Shown here: piece after piece, positions 14,310 through 22,406 of the stretch | Position numbering within the stretch: position 1 is the stretch's first letter | How the letters are laid out: each line of letters starts with the position of its first letter | Assembly: GCA_031422195.1 (NCBI GenBank) | Contig: JANOPZ010000038.1 | Coordinates: 1-25,969 of the forward strand | DNA length: 25,969 nucleotides | Direction of reading: 5' to 3' | Source: JALOTE01 sp031422195 | GTDB taxonomy: Bacteria > Pseudomonadota > Alphaproteobacteria > Rhizobiales > Rhizobiaceae | Notes under the pieces: model-generated | The model's database searches: none | What the model was told of the DNA's origin: nothing | What the model saw: the letters and a program-made list of their open reading frames with translations, nothing else | Made by a program: the position numbers and the translations under genes

Positions 14310-15410
14310 ATGTATGTGGCAGTAAAAGGCGGTGAAAAAGCAATCGCCAACGCACACCAATTGTTGGCGCATAAACGGCGTGGCGATACCGATGTGACGG
14401 AGTTGTCGGTCGCTCAAATCCGCGAACAACTAAGTTTAGCCGTTGATCGTGTCATGAGTGAAGGCTCGCTTTATGACCGTGATCTTGCCGCGCTGGCCAT
14501 TAAACAGGCGCGAGGCGATTTGATTGAAGCCATCTTTCTTGTTCGTGCCTATCGCACCACCTTGCCCCGCTTTGGTTTTTGTGAGGCGCTGGACACAGCT
14601 GCCATGCATATTGAACGACGCATTTCAGCCACCTACAAAGATCTTCCCGGCGGGCAGATATTAGGCCCGACTTTTGATTACACCCACCGCTTGATTGACT
14701 TTATCCTTGAGGCAGACGGAATTGTTGCGCCGCCCGCAACAGCGCCGGCCGATTTATCCCAAATTACCCCGCGCGTGACAGACATCATCGGCGGCGAGGA
14801 TATGATTGAGCAAAACCCCGATGCTTTTGCAGATGGTGCAGTGGGTGATTTGACCCGTGAGCCATTGGCATTTCCTGCAAACCGCGATCTGCGCTTACAG
14901 AATTTAGCGCGCGGCGATGAAGGGTTTTTGTTGGCGCTCGCCTATTCCACACAGCGCGGTTTTGGCCGGACGCACCCCTTTGTTGGTGAAATCCGTATGG
15001 GCGAAGTAGAAGTCCAGCTGATGATCGATGATCTGGGTTTTGCAGTTAGTCTTGGCAACATCACAGTCACAGAATGCCAAATGGTCAATCAGTTTACCGG
15101 TTCTGCAACAGAGCCTGCCCGTTTTACCCGCGGCTATGGTTTGAGCTTTGGTCACGCCGAGCGCAAAACAATGTCTATGGCATTGGTCGATCGGTCACTG
15201 CGTGCCAGCGAATTTGGTGAGGAAAGCGGAGCGCCGGCACAAGATGAAGAATTTGTGCTTTCACACTCCGATAATGTCCAGGCGACCGGGTTTGTTGAGC
15301 ATTTGAAATTACCGCATTATGTCGACTTTCAAGCCGAGCTTACCTTTCTGCGGCAGCTCCGGCGTGAACGTCCGGCAGCCAATGCGCCTTTGCATGAGGC
15401 AGCTGAATGA
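14310..15410 (+). CDS. phnI: C-P lyase core subunit PhnI
   Basis: A 366-residue PhnI (E. coli 354). It acts as the nucleosidase/transferase that, with PhnG, PhnH and PhnL, displaces adenine from ATP by the phosphonate. The N-terminus MYVAVKGGEKAIANAHQLL, the LYDRDLAALAIKQARGDLIEAIFL block, the RTHPFVGEIRMGEV motif and the C-terminal HSDNVQATGFVEHLKLPHYVDF are typical. The start lies two bases after the phnH stop, and the stop overlaps the phnJ start as ATGA. Confidence 0.96.
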   Translation: MYVAVKGGEKAIANAHQLLAHKRRGDTDVTELSVAQIREQLSLAVDRVMSEGSLYDRDLAALAIKQARGDLIEAIFLVRAYRTTLPRFGFCEALDTAAMHIERRISATYKDLPGGQILGPTFDYTHRLIDFILEADGIVAPPATAPADLSQITPRVTDIIGGEDMIEQNPDAFADGAVGDLTREPLAFPANRDLRLQNLARGDEGFLLALAYSTQRGFGRTHPFVGEIRMGEVEVQLMIDDLGFAVSLGNITVTECQMVNQFTGSATEPARFTRGYGLSFGHAERKTMSMALVDRSLRASEFGEESGAPAQDEEFVLSHSDNVQATGFVEHLKLPHYVDFQAELTFLRQLRRERPAANAPLHEAAE

Positions 15411-16288
15411 GTGCGGTGCAGAACCAAAACAAAGGCTATAATTTTGCTTATCTCGATGAGCAGACAAAGCGGATGATCCGCCGCGCCATTCTAAAAGCAA
15501 TCGCCATTCCGGGCTATCAGGTGCCGTTTGCCGCCCGCGAAATGCCAATGCCCTATGGCTGGGGCACCGGCGGTGTGCAAGTGACTGCGGCGATCTTGGG
15601 GCCGGAAGATGTGCTCAAAGTCATCGATCAAGGCGCAGATGATACAACCAACGCTGTATCGATCCGCGCTTTTTTTGCAAAAACCGCTCATGTGGCGGTC
15701 ACCACTAAAACCGCCGAAGCAACTATTATTCAAACGCGGCATCGCTTCCCGGAAAAGACGCTGAACGAAAATCAGACACTCGTCTATCAGGTGCCAATTC
15801 CAGAGCCGTTGCGTTTTCTGGAGCCACGCGAAACAGAAACGCGCGTTATGCATGCGCTTTCTGAATATGGGCTTATGCATGTGAAGCTTTATGAAGACAT
15901 TGCGCGTCATGGCCATATTGCAACCAGCTATGCCTACCCCGTGGAAGTGGCAGGCCGGTATGTTATGGACCCGTCACCTATCCCTAAATTTGACAACCCT
16001 AAATTGGACAATTGCGCAGCCCTGCAATTATTCGGCGCGGGTCGGGAAAAACGCATTTACGCTATCCCGCCCTATACCGCAGTCAGGTCACTGGATTTTG
16101 CTGATCATCCCTTTGAGCGCACTAAATTTAACAGCTGCTGCGAGCTATGCGGCGCGACCGATAGTTATCTGGATGAAGTTGTCACAGATGACAAAGGCGG
16201 GCGCATTTATGTGTGTTCCGACACAGACTATTGCGAAGAGCGTCAAGCAACGGGCTTTTCACCACACATGCGCGAGGCCGCTGAATGA
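15407..16288 (+). CDS. phnJ: Alpha-D-ribose 1-methylphosphonate 5-phosphate C-P lyase PhnJ
   Basis: A 293-residue radical SAM enzyme which breaks the carbon-phosphorus bond, giving the alkane and ribose 1,2-cyclic phosphate 5-phosphate. The unusual cluster cysteines are Cys245, Cys248, Cys270 and Cys276 (CELCG...YVCSDTDYCEE), with the same spacing as Cys241/244/266/272 of E. coli. By the same offset Gly36 (AIPGYQVPF) matches the glycyl radical residue and Cys276 the catalytic thiyl cysteine. All needed residues are present, so the enzyme should be active. The stop overlaps the phnK start (ATGA). Confidence 0.97.
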   Translation: MSAVQNQNKGYNFAYLDEQTKRMIRRAILKAIAIPGYQVPFAAREMPMPYGWGTGGVQVTAAILGPEDVLKVIDQGADDTTNAVSIRAFFAKTAHVAVTTKTAEATIIQTRHRFPEKTLNENQTLVYQVPIPEPLRFLEPRETETRVMHALSEYGLMHVKLYEDIARHGHIATSYAYPVEVAGRYVMDPSPIPKFDNPKLDNCAALQLFGAGREKRIYAIPPYTAVRSLDFADHPFERTKFNSCCELCGATDSYLDEVVTDDKGGRIYVCSDTDYCEERQATGFSPHMREAAE

Positions 16289-17055
16289 GTGCGTTGTTGA
16301 CGGCCCGTGGTATAACAAAGCGCTATGGCGCAAGAATTGCCTGTGAAAGCATTTCATTTGAAGTCGCCGAAGGCGAAGTTCTGGCCATTGTTGGCGAATC
16401 CGGGTCTGGCAAAACGACATTGCTAAACCTCTTGTCCGGGCGGTTAGCCCCTGACAACGGTAATGTTTTCTACAGGATGCGTGATGGAAATGACCGCGAT
16501 CTGGCTTCGCTCACAGAATTTGAGCGGAGATTGCTGGCCCGCACGGATTGGGGCTTTGTGCATCAAGATGCCCGCGACGCTTTGCGGATGGGCGTTTCAG
16601 CAGGAGGCAATATTGGCGAGCGGTTGATGGCAATCGGCGACCGGCATTATGGTGATATTCGTGCCACCGCGTCTGATTGGCTTGCCCGCGTTGAAATTGA
16701 TCCGCTCAGGATTGATGAAAAACCGACCCAGTTTTCGGGCGGGATGCGCCAACGTCTCCAAATTGCCCGAAATCTCGTTACCCGTCCGCGTCTTGTTTTT
16801 ATGGATGAGCCAACAGGCGGTCTTGATGTTTCAGTCCAAGCGCGGCTTTTGGATTTGGTCCGTTCGTTGGTGGCCGATCTTGGTCTTGCAGTGATCTTGG
16901 TAACTCATGATTTAGCGGTGGCCCGTCTGTTATCTCACCGCATTTTAGTGATGAAAGACGGGCAGGTTGTTGAAACCGGCCTCACGGACCGGGTGCTTGA
17001 TGATCCACAAGCGCCTTACACGCAGCTGCTTGTTTCATCGGTATTGGCAGCATGA
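16285..17055 (+). CDS. phnK: C-P lyase ATP-binding protein PhnK
   Basis: A 256-residue ABC-type ATPase that docks on the C-P lyase core rather than on a permease. Walker A GESGSGKTT is at 37-45, a Q-loop-like FVHQDARDALRMG near 91-103, the signature FSGGMRQR near 150-157 and Walker B LVFMDEPTGGLD near 170-181. The DARDALRMG segment is characteristic of PhnK and sets it apart from oligopeptide transporter ATPases of similar sequence. Coupled by ATGA overlaps to phnJ and phnL. Confidence 0.95.
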   Translation: MSALLTARGITKRYGARIACESISFEVAEGEVLAIVGESGSGKTTLLNLLSGRLAPDNGNVFYRMRDGNDRDLASLTEFERRLLARTDWGFVHQDARDALRMGVSAGGNIGERLMAIGDRHYGDIRATASDWLARVEIDPLRIDEKPTQFSGGMRQRLQIARNLVTRPRLVFMDEPTGGLDVSVQARLLDLVRSLVADLGLAVILVTHDLAVARLLSHRILVMKDGQVVETGLTDRVLDDPQAPYTQLLVSSVLAA

Positions 17056-17771
17056 CACAGCAACCCGTTCTCAGCGTGCGAAATCTCGCTAAAACATTTG
17101 TCTTGCACTTGCACGACAGCAAAGTACTGCCGGTTTTAGACCATGTTTCATTTGACGTGGCAGCCGGAGAATGTGTTGTTCTGGGTGGGCCGTCGGGCAC
17201 TGGCAAGTCATCTATTCTTAAAATGATTTATGGCAACTATGCCGTTGCGTCCGGTGAAATTCGACTTAGCCAGAAAGAGTACACAACCGATATTGCAACT
17301 GCGTCACCTGCCGAGATTATTGCATTGCGCCGGCATGTTATGGGCTATGTCAGCCAGTTCTTGCGCGTCATTCCGCGTGTATCAGCGCTTAACATTATTG
17401 CCGCCGCAGCGCGCGATGCAGGCAAGGATGACGCAAGCTCAATCCAGCAAGCGCAAAAACTGTTGTCGCGGTTAAATGTGCCTGAGCGCCTTTGGAACCT
17501 ACCGCCAGCCACATTTTCTGGCGGCGAACAGCAACGTATTAATATTGCGCGGGGCTTTGCTGGCGATCATCCTTTGATGATTTTGGATGAGCCTACCGCG
17601 TCGCTTGATGCCGTCAACAGCGCAGCGGTTGTGGCCCTTATCGCGGAACGGAAAGCCGCGGGTGCTGCCTTCATTGGCATTTTTCACGATGAAGATGTGC
17701 GCAAAATTGTTGCTGACCGCATCATAGATATTTTGCAATTCAGCGCACCTGGAAAAATATTAGCAGCATGA
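17052..17771 (+). CDS. phnL: C-P lyase ATP-binding protein PhnL
   Basis: A 239-residue ABC-type ATPase needed for the first step of C-P lyase action. Walker A GGPSGTGKSS is at 45-54, YVSQFLRVIPRVSA marks the Q-loop region, SGGEQQRINIARG is the signature and LMILDEPTASLD the Walker B. The VSQFLRVIPRV segment and IGIFHDEDVR close to the C-terminus are usual for PhnL. Overlaps its neighbours by ATGA junctions on both sides. Confidence 0.95.
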   Translation: MTQQPVLSVRNLAKTFVLHLHDSKVLPVLDHVSFDVAAGECVVLGGPSGTGKSSILKMIYGNYAVASGEIRLSQKEYTTDIATASPAEIIALRRHVMGYVSQFLRVIPRVSALNIIAAAARDAGKDDASSIQQAQKLLSRLNVPERLWNLPPATFSGGEQQRINIARGFAGDHPLMILDEPTASLDAVNSAAVVALIAERKAAGAAFIGIFHDEDVRKIVADRIIDILQFSAPGKILAA

Positions 17772-18433
17772 TCGATATGATCGCGCCTTTAGGTGGTTTG
17801 GATCAGCCGCATAAAACCAAATTGTCAGAAAAGCCGCTGGTACACGCTTCTGCACGTGTTAGCGCGACAAATCTTGGCCGCTACACTGAAATTGATGAAG
17901 GCTGTGTGGTCTCCGAATGTGATGTAGGCGATTATTCATATCTGATCCGCCAAACTGAAGCATGGTGCGCCACCATCGGCAAGTTTGCCAATATTGCCAG
18001 CCATGTGCGAATTAATGCAACCAATCACCCGACTTGGCGTGCAACGCAGCATCATTTTGCTTATCGGGCGGCCGATTACTGGCATGATGCATCCCATGAG
18101 GATGCGTTCTTTGAATGGCGTCGTTCAAAACGTGTACATATCGGCCATGACGTGTGGATCGGCCATGGTGCAACTGTTTTACCAGGCGTTACAATTGGTG
18201 ACGGTGCAGTTGTTGGGGCAGGGGCCGTAGTCTCCAAAGATGTTGCACCCTATATGATTGTTGCTGGCGTTCCAGCAAAACCTTTGCGCGAACGGTTTTC
18301 CCGCGTTATTGCCGACCGCCTTCAAGCCTTGGCATGGTGGCATTGGAGCCATAACGCATTGCGGCAATCGCTTGATGATTTTCGCAACCTGCCGATTGAA
18401 GCGTTTTTAGAGAAATACGAGCATATAAAATGA
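17768..18433 (+). CDS. Hexapeptide-repeat acyltransferase of the phosphonate cluster
   Basis: A 221-residue left-handed beta-helix acyltransferase of the kind seen in many alphaproteobacterial phn clusters (phosphonate-metabolism hexapeptide transferase family). Repeats run from about residue 25, with GRYTEIDEGCVVSECDVGDY, HIGHDVWIGHGATVLPGVTI and GDGAVVGAGAVVSKDVAPYM, followed by VAGVPAKPLRERF. A histidine-rich ATQHHFAYR loop is likely near the active site. It is not homologous to the GNAT enzyme PhnO. It may acetylate aminoalkylphosphonates or detoxify an intermediate, but the substrate is inferred only. ATGA overlaps with phnL and phnM show it belongs to the operon. Confidence 0.88.
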   Translation: MIDMIAPLGGLDQPHKTKLSEKPLVHASARVSATNLGRYTEIDEGCVVSECDVGDYSYLIRQTEAWCATIGKFANIASHVRINATNHPTWRATQHHFAYRAADYWHDASHEDAFFEWRRSKRVHIGHDVWIGHGATVLPGVTIGDGAVVGAGAVVSKDVAPYMIVAGVPAKPLRERFSRVIADRLQALAWWHWSHNALRQSLDDFRNLPIEAFLEKYEHIK

Positions 18434-19593
18434 GCCAGCCGACACAGATTAAAACGTCAATTTTCGAAAACGCTACAATCGTAACCGCAAACGATGTGTT
18501 CCTTGGTTATGTTGTGGTGGAAGGCGGGGTGATTATCGAGGTGGGCGAAGGCGCTGCGCCGGAACGCGGTGCGGATTTGGACGGTGATCTGCTTATCCCC
18601 GGTTTGGTTGAACTTCATACCGATAACATTGAAGCCCATTTTATGCCGCGCCCGCAGGTCATGTGGAACATAGACAGCGCTGTGACAGCCTACGATGCGC
18701 AGATTGCTGCGTCGGGGATTACGACAGTTTTCGACAGTTTGCGGGTTGGCCGGATGGATTATGATGGCGTTGACGGATTTGCCGCCAATACGATGAAACT
18801 TGCTGATGCCATTGCTGATGCGCAAACCGCTGGTTTTCTTCGGGCAGAACACCTCATGCACATTCGCTGCGAGGTGCCTGCCACAGATGTCGTGGCCGCG
18901 TTGGAAGCAATGATTTCGCAACATCCCGTACAGATGATTTCGCTGATGGACCACACGCCCGGCCAGCGTCAGTTTTGTGATCTCGAGCAATATTTCAAAT
19001 ATTTTGGCGGTAAGTCTGGCAAGAGCCAAGCCGAAGTCCGCGAGATTGTTGCTTATCGCCAGCGCGTTGGCGCAAGCGGCGCCGCCAAGAACCGGCCAGA
19101 ACTGGTGGCGCTGGCAAAGAAACATCATATTTGCATCGCAAGCCATGATGATACCACGGTGCAAGAAGTAGAGCTTTCGGTGCGCGAAGGCGTGACGCTG
19201 GCAGAATTTCCAACCACGCTTGAAGCCGCGATTGCTTCACGTGCCGCAGGTTTGGCAACCATAATGGGCGGGCCAAATGTCGTGCGCGGCGGCTCGCACT
19301 CTGGCAATGTCGCGGCACTAAAGCTGGCCGAAGAAGGGCAACTTGATATTTTATCGTCTGACTACGTGCCCGCCAGCTTGCTAATGGGTGCTCTTGCCCT
19401 CGAAAATGTGGACGCGATTGGCGGTTTGGCTGGTGCAATAAGATTGGTAACAAAAAACCCGGCCGAAGCCACGGGTCTCCACGACCGCGGCGAAATTGCT
19501 GTCGGTAAACGCGCCGACATTGTGCGCGTACACCGTAATCAAAGGCGCGCCGTCATCCGCGAGGTTTGGCGGTCTGGTGCTAGAGTAATTTAG
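18430..19593 (+). CDS. phnM: Alpha-D-ribose 1-methylphosphonate 5-triphosphate diphosphatase PhnM
   Basis: A 387-residue amidohydrolase-fold enzyme (E. coli 378). It removes pyrophosphate from ribose 1-phosphonate 5-triphosphate to form the PhnJ substrate. Metal ligands are visible in LIPGLVELHTDNIEAH (His63 and Asp65), LMDHTPGQRQF, and CIASHDDTTVQEV. GGPNVVRGGSHSGNVAA and LSSDYVPASLL are strongly typical of PhnM, as is the closing DIVRVHRNQRRAVIREVW. It directly abuts phnN. Confidence 0.96.
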   Translation: MSQPTQIKTSIFENATIVTANDVFLGYVVVEGGVIIEVGEGAAPERGADLDGDLLIPGLVELHTDNIEAHFMPRPQVMWNIDSAVTAYDAQIAASGITTVFDSLRVGRMDYDGVDGFAANTMKLADAIADAQTAGFLRAEHLMHIRCEVPATDVVAALEAMISQHPVQMISLMDHTPGQRQFCDLEQYFKYFGGKSGKSQAEVREIVAYRQRVGASGAAKNRPELVALAKKHHICIASHDDTTVQEVELSVREGVTLAEFPTTLEAAIASRAAGLATIMGGPNVVRGGSHSGNVAALKLAEEGQLDILSSDYVPASLLMGALALENVDAIGGLAGAIRLVTKNPAEATGLHDRGEIAVGKRADIVRVHRNQRRAVIREVWRSGARVI

Positions 19594-20187
19594 ATGGAAG
19601 TTGAAGGCGGCGTTGCTGTGAAAGGTGTTTTTATGGCGGTGGTTGGCCCCAGCGGCGCTGGTAAAGACAGTATCATGCGGGCTGCTGCAAGCGCGTTTAC
19701 CAACGATGACACTGTCCATTTTGCCCGCCGCATTGTGACAAGAGCTTCTAACGCAGATGAAGACCACGACAGCGTTAGTAAGGCCGAGTTTGCCAGTCTG
19801 GTTGAATCAGGTGCACTGGCGCTCAATTGGAAAGCACACGGGTTGAGCTATGGCCTGCCAGCTTCTATTCATAATAAGTTGGCAATCGGACATATGGTGA
19901 TCGCCAATACATCACGCGCGATTGCAGCTGAAATCAAAACGATATTTCCGAAATGCATAATTGTTCATATTACGGCGTCAGAAGACATTTTGCAGCAACG
20001 GCTTATGGCGCGGGGCCGCGAAGCAGTAACCGATTGGAAGCTGCGCATCGCGCGCTCTAATGCGCTTGAACATGAATTTGCTACCGATATAAAAATTGAA
20101 AACAACGGCGAACTGGAAGAAGCCGTAACCCGATTTGTGGCATCCGTTCGTGCCTTAAAATCTGTAGCGAGCAACATTGATGCCTGA
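19594..20187 (+). CDS. phnN: Ribose 1,5-bisphosphokinase PhnN
   Basis: About 197 residues, guanylate-kinase-like P-loop fold. It makes PRPP from ribose 1,5-bisphosphate, the last step of the C-P lyase route. Walker A VVGPSGAGKDSIM is near 17-29; ARRIVTRASNADEDHDSVSKAEF and ALNWKAHGLSYGLP match PhnN. The ATG used follows the phnM stop directly. GTG at 19618, with GAAGGCGG upstream, would give a length closer to the family's and may be the real start. The 3' end overlaps the next gene by 8 bases. Confidence 0.93.
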   Translation: MEVEGGVAVKGVFMAVVGPSGAGKDSIMRAAASAFTNDDTVHFARRIVTRASNADEDHDSVSKAEFASLVESGALALNWKAHGLSYGLPASIHNKLAIGHMVIANTSRAIAAEIKTIFPKCIIVHITASEDILQQRLMARGREAVTDWKLRIARSNALEHEFATDIKIENNGELEEAVTRFVASVRALKSVASNIDA

Positions 20188-20893
20188 TCTTACCCGCTTT
20201 GCTATTTATTTGGCTCCAAAACCGGAAACAGCCCTATGGCAGTTTGGCAGCAAAGTTTTGGGCTATGATGCTGAAACCGGCTTGGGCGTGAACGGGTTTC
20301 GCTTGCCGTCTATGCCGGAAGATCAATGGCATAAAGCAACCGCCCGCGCACGGACATATGGCTTTCACGCGACATTAAAAGCGCCCTTTAGACTGGCAAA
20401 TGGCTGCAACGAACAGACGCTAATCGAAGGCTTAACATCGTTTGCCGCCACTCAAACCCCTGTTCCAGCAATACGACTTAATATGGCGGTTTTAGATGAA
20501 ACCAAAGTTGGTGGTTTTTTGGCATTAGTTCCCGCAGAACCCAACCTTGCTTTGCACCAAATTGAAGCCGTCACTGTTACACAGCTCGATCATTTTCGAG
20601 CACCACTTACTCAAGACGATCTGGCAAAACGCAATCCAGCGCAGTTAAGTAAGCGCCAAGCTGAATACCTGGCGCACTATGGCTATCCCTATATCTTGGA
20701 AGAGTTTCGCGCGCATTTTACGTTAAGTGACCGACTTATAAATGCGGCGGCATTAAAAGATGAACTCAACGATTTGCTTTTCGGCCATGTCGGCCAAGCT
20801 ATTATACCGATAGATGAATTGGTGCTGTTCAAACAGCTTTCACCGGAAACCCGTTTTCACATCATTGCGCGCGCACCGCTTGGAGTAAATTGA
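20180..20893 (+). CDS. DUF1045 phosphonate-operon protein, 2H-phosphoesterase-like
   Basis: A 237-residue protein of the DUF1045 family found next to C-P lyase genes. Two short motifs, HATLKAPF (His63, Thr65) and HFTLSD (His179, Thr181), are those of the 2H phosphoesterase superfamily, whose members open cyclic phosphates such as 2',3'-cyclic or 1,2-cyclic esters. No phnP is present in the window, so this protein could open the ribose 1,2-cyclic phosphate made by PhnJ (inference). ATG 20180 is used rather than the TTG at 20177; it overlaps phnN by 8 bases. Confidence 0.88.
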   Translation: MPDLTRFAIYLAPKPETALWQFGSKVLGYDAETGLGVNGFRLPSMPEDQWHKATARARTYGFHATLKAPFRLANGCNEQTLIEGLTSFAATQTPVPAIRLNMAVLDETKVGGFLALVPAEPNLALHQIEAVTVTQLDHFRAPLTQDDLAKRNPAQLSKRQAEYLAHYGYPYILEEFRAHFTLSDRLINAAALKDELNDLLFGHVGQAIIPIDELVLFKQLSPETRFHIIARAPLGVN

Positions 20894-20894
20894 G

Positions 20895-21437
20895 ATGATC
20901 GGCCATGTTGTTGCTTTGCACTTAAGCAATTCCCACATGTTTTCCAAGCAAGCAAAAACCAGCCTTAATCTAGCTCAAGGCCTCGGCATTGAAGGCGACG
21001 CCCATATGGGTGCAACTGTCAAACACCGCAGCCGCGTTGCCGCTGACCCAAATCAACCCAATTTGCGGCAAGTGCATTTGCTGCACATGGAAATGATTGA
21101 TGAGATTTCCAGCAAAGGTTTTGACATAAAGCCGGGACAGGTTGGTGAAAACATAACAACTCATGGCATTGATCTCATCTATTTGGCGCGCCACACGCGT
21201 TTGCATATCGGCTCAAATGTCATCCTGAGTGTAACCGGGCTGCGTAACCCGTGCGCACAACTGGATAATTTCCAAGCGGGGCTAACGCGGGCGTTTCTTA
21301 GCAAGAGTGAAGACGGCAAACTGATCCGCAAAGCGGGTATTATGGCAATCGTCCTTGAGGGCGGTGTCGTCTATCAGGGCGACGAAATTCGCGTTGAATT
21401 GCCATCGTTGCCTCATCTTGAACTCGAACGGGTTTAG
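20895..21437 (+). CDS. MOSC-domain protein
   Basis: A 180-residue stand-alone MOSC domain, the fold of the molybdenum-cofactor sulfurase C-terminus and of YiiM. Visible are GLGIEGDAHMG near 29-39, GQVGENITTHGIDL near 81-94 and SVTGLRNPCAQLDNFQ with the conserved Cys120 that binds Moco or carries sulfur. It begins one base after the DUF1045 stop, so it belongs to the first phn transcription unit, where a molybdenum-type protein is not part of the known pathway. A role in handling sulfur or a hydroxylamine-type compound is possible; nothing in the sequence settles it. Confidence 0.87.
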   Translation: MIGHVVALHLSNSHMFSKQAKTSLNLAQGLGIEGDAHMGATVKHRSRVAADPNQPNLRQVHLLHMEMIDEISSKGFDIKPGQVGENITTHGIDLIYLARHTRLHIGSNVILSVTGLRNPCAQLDNFQAGLTRAFLSKSEDGKLIRKAGIMAIVLEGGVVYQGDEIRVELPSLPHLELERV

Positions 21438-21461
21438 GCTTGTCATAAACCGGATTAAAAA

Positions 21462-21479
21462 CTGTCATACTGTTGTGAC
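21462..21479 (+). promoter_or_regulatory. Pho box of the phnCDE operon
   Basis: CTGTCAT at 21462-21468 is followed 11 bases on by the weaker TTGTGAC at 21473-21479. A further TTGTCAT at 21440-21446 is exactly 22 bases upstream, so the three half-sites keep the 11-base helical phase with one position skipped. This is a good PhoB site about 45 bases before the phnC start and lets the transporter genes respond to phosphate starvation separately from phnG-phnN. Confidence 0.78.
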
Positions 21480-21523
21480 GTGGCCAGCCTAACCATTAGC
21501 ACATCGTTAATAAGGCAAAGCCC

Positions 21524-22354
21524 ATGTTGCAATTGACCAATGTTACCCGACGTTTTGGCAACAAGGCTGCAGTGTCTGACGTGACACTCGATATTCCTGA
21601 TGGTTCATTTGTTGGTATCATTGGCCGTTCTGGCGCTGGAAAATCCACTGTTCTTCGCATGATCAACCGTTTGCTCGATGCCAGCGAAGGACGTATCGTT
21701 TTTGATGGCAAAGACGTAACCGGATTAAAAGGCCAGCCCCTGCGTGACTGGCGTTCTGATTGTGCTATGATTTTTCAGCAGTTTAATTTGGCTGGCCGTC
21801 TCGACGTTCTGACCAATGTTCTTACGGGCCGCCTCAATAAAGTTTCAACTTTATCTTCGGTCTTGGGGATGTGGAGCGACAAGGACCGTGCCATTGCTTT
21901 GGCCGCGTTAGAGCAATTTGATATGGCCTCATTTGCAGCACAGCGCGCAGACAGCCTGTCCGGCGGTCAGCAGCAGCGCGTCGCCATTGCCCGTGCATTG
22001 GTTCAGGAGCCGCGGTTGATTTTGGCTGATGAGCCAATTGCCTCGCTCGACCCGCGCAACACGAAGCTGGTTATGGATGGACTCCGGACCATTAACCGTG
22101 ATCACGGCATTACTATCATTTGCAATTTGCACTCATTGGATTTGGCAAAAAGCTACTGCGGTCGTTTGATTGGCATGGCTGGCGGCCGGATCGTGTTTGA
22201 CGGTGCGCCGGAAACGCTCACCAACGAAATCGCCCGTGAGCTTTACGGGTTGGAATCAGGCGATGTCATGGACGAAGGAATGGACGCCAATTCCGCCTCC
22301 GGCCTTCACGTCCCCGTCATGTCTGAATCCGTAAGACAGGCCTTCGCTGCCTGA
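21524..22354 (+). CDS. phnC: Phosphonate ABC transporter ATP-binding protein PhnC
   Basis: A 276-residue ABC ATPase driving phosphonate uptake. Walker A GRSGAGKST lies at 34-42, the Q-loop in MIFQQFNLAGRLDVLTNVL, the signature LSGGQQQR and Walker B LILADEPIASLDP, followed by the switch histidine in NLHSLDLAKSYC. The LAGRLDVLTNVLTGRL stretch is typical of PhnC. AAGG lies about 8 bases before the ATG. It is the first gene of the second Pho-controlled unit. Confidence 0.96.
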   Translation: MLQLTNVTRRFGNKAAVSDVTLDIPDGSFVGIIGRSGAGKSTVLRMINRLLDASEGRIVFDGKDVTGLKGQPLRDWRSDCAMIFQQFNLAGRLDVLTNVLTGRLNKVSTLSSVLGMWSDKDRAIALAALEQFDMASFAAQRADSLSGGQQQRVAIARALVQEPRLILADEPIASLDPRNTKLVMDGLRTINRDHGITIICNLHSLDLAKSYCGRLIGMAGGRIVFDGAPETLTNEIARELYGLESGDVMDEGMDANSASGLHVPVMSESVRQAFAA

Positions 22355-22406
22355 ACATCAGCGCAAAATATCCACTCCCAACTTTGAACCTTGAATGGAG
22401 ATCAAT

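Noticed and set aside
18457..19164. - strand open frame of 235 codons opposite phnM
   Set aside because: The + strand carries an intact PhnM with all metal motifs; the antisense translation has no motif.
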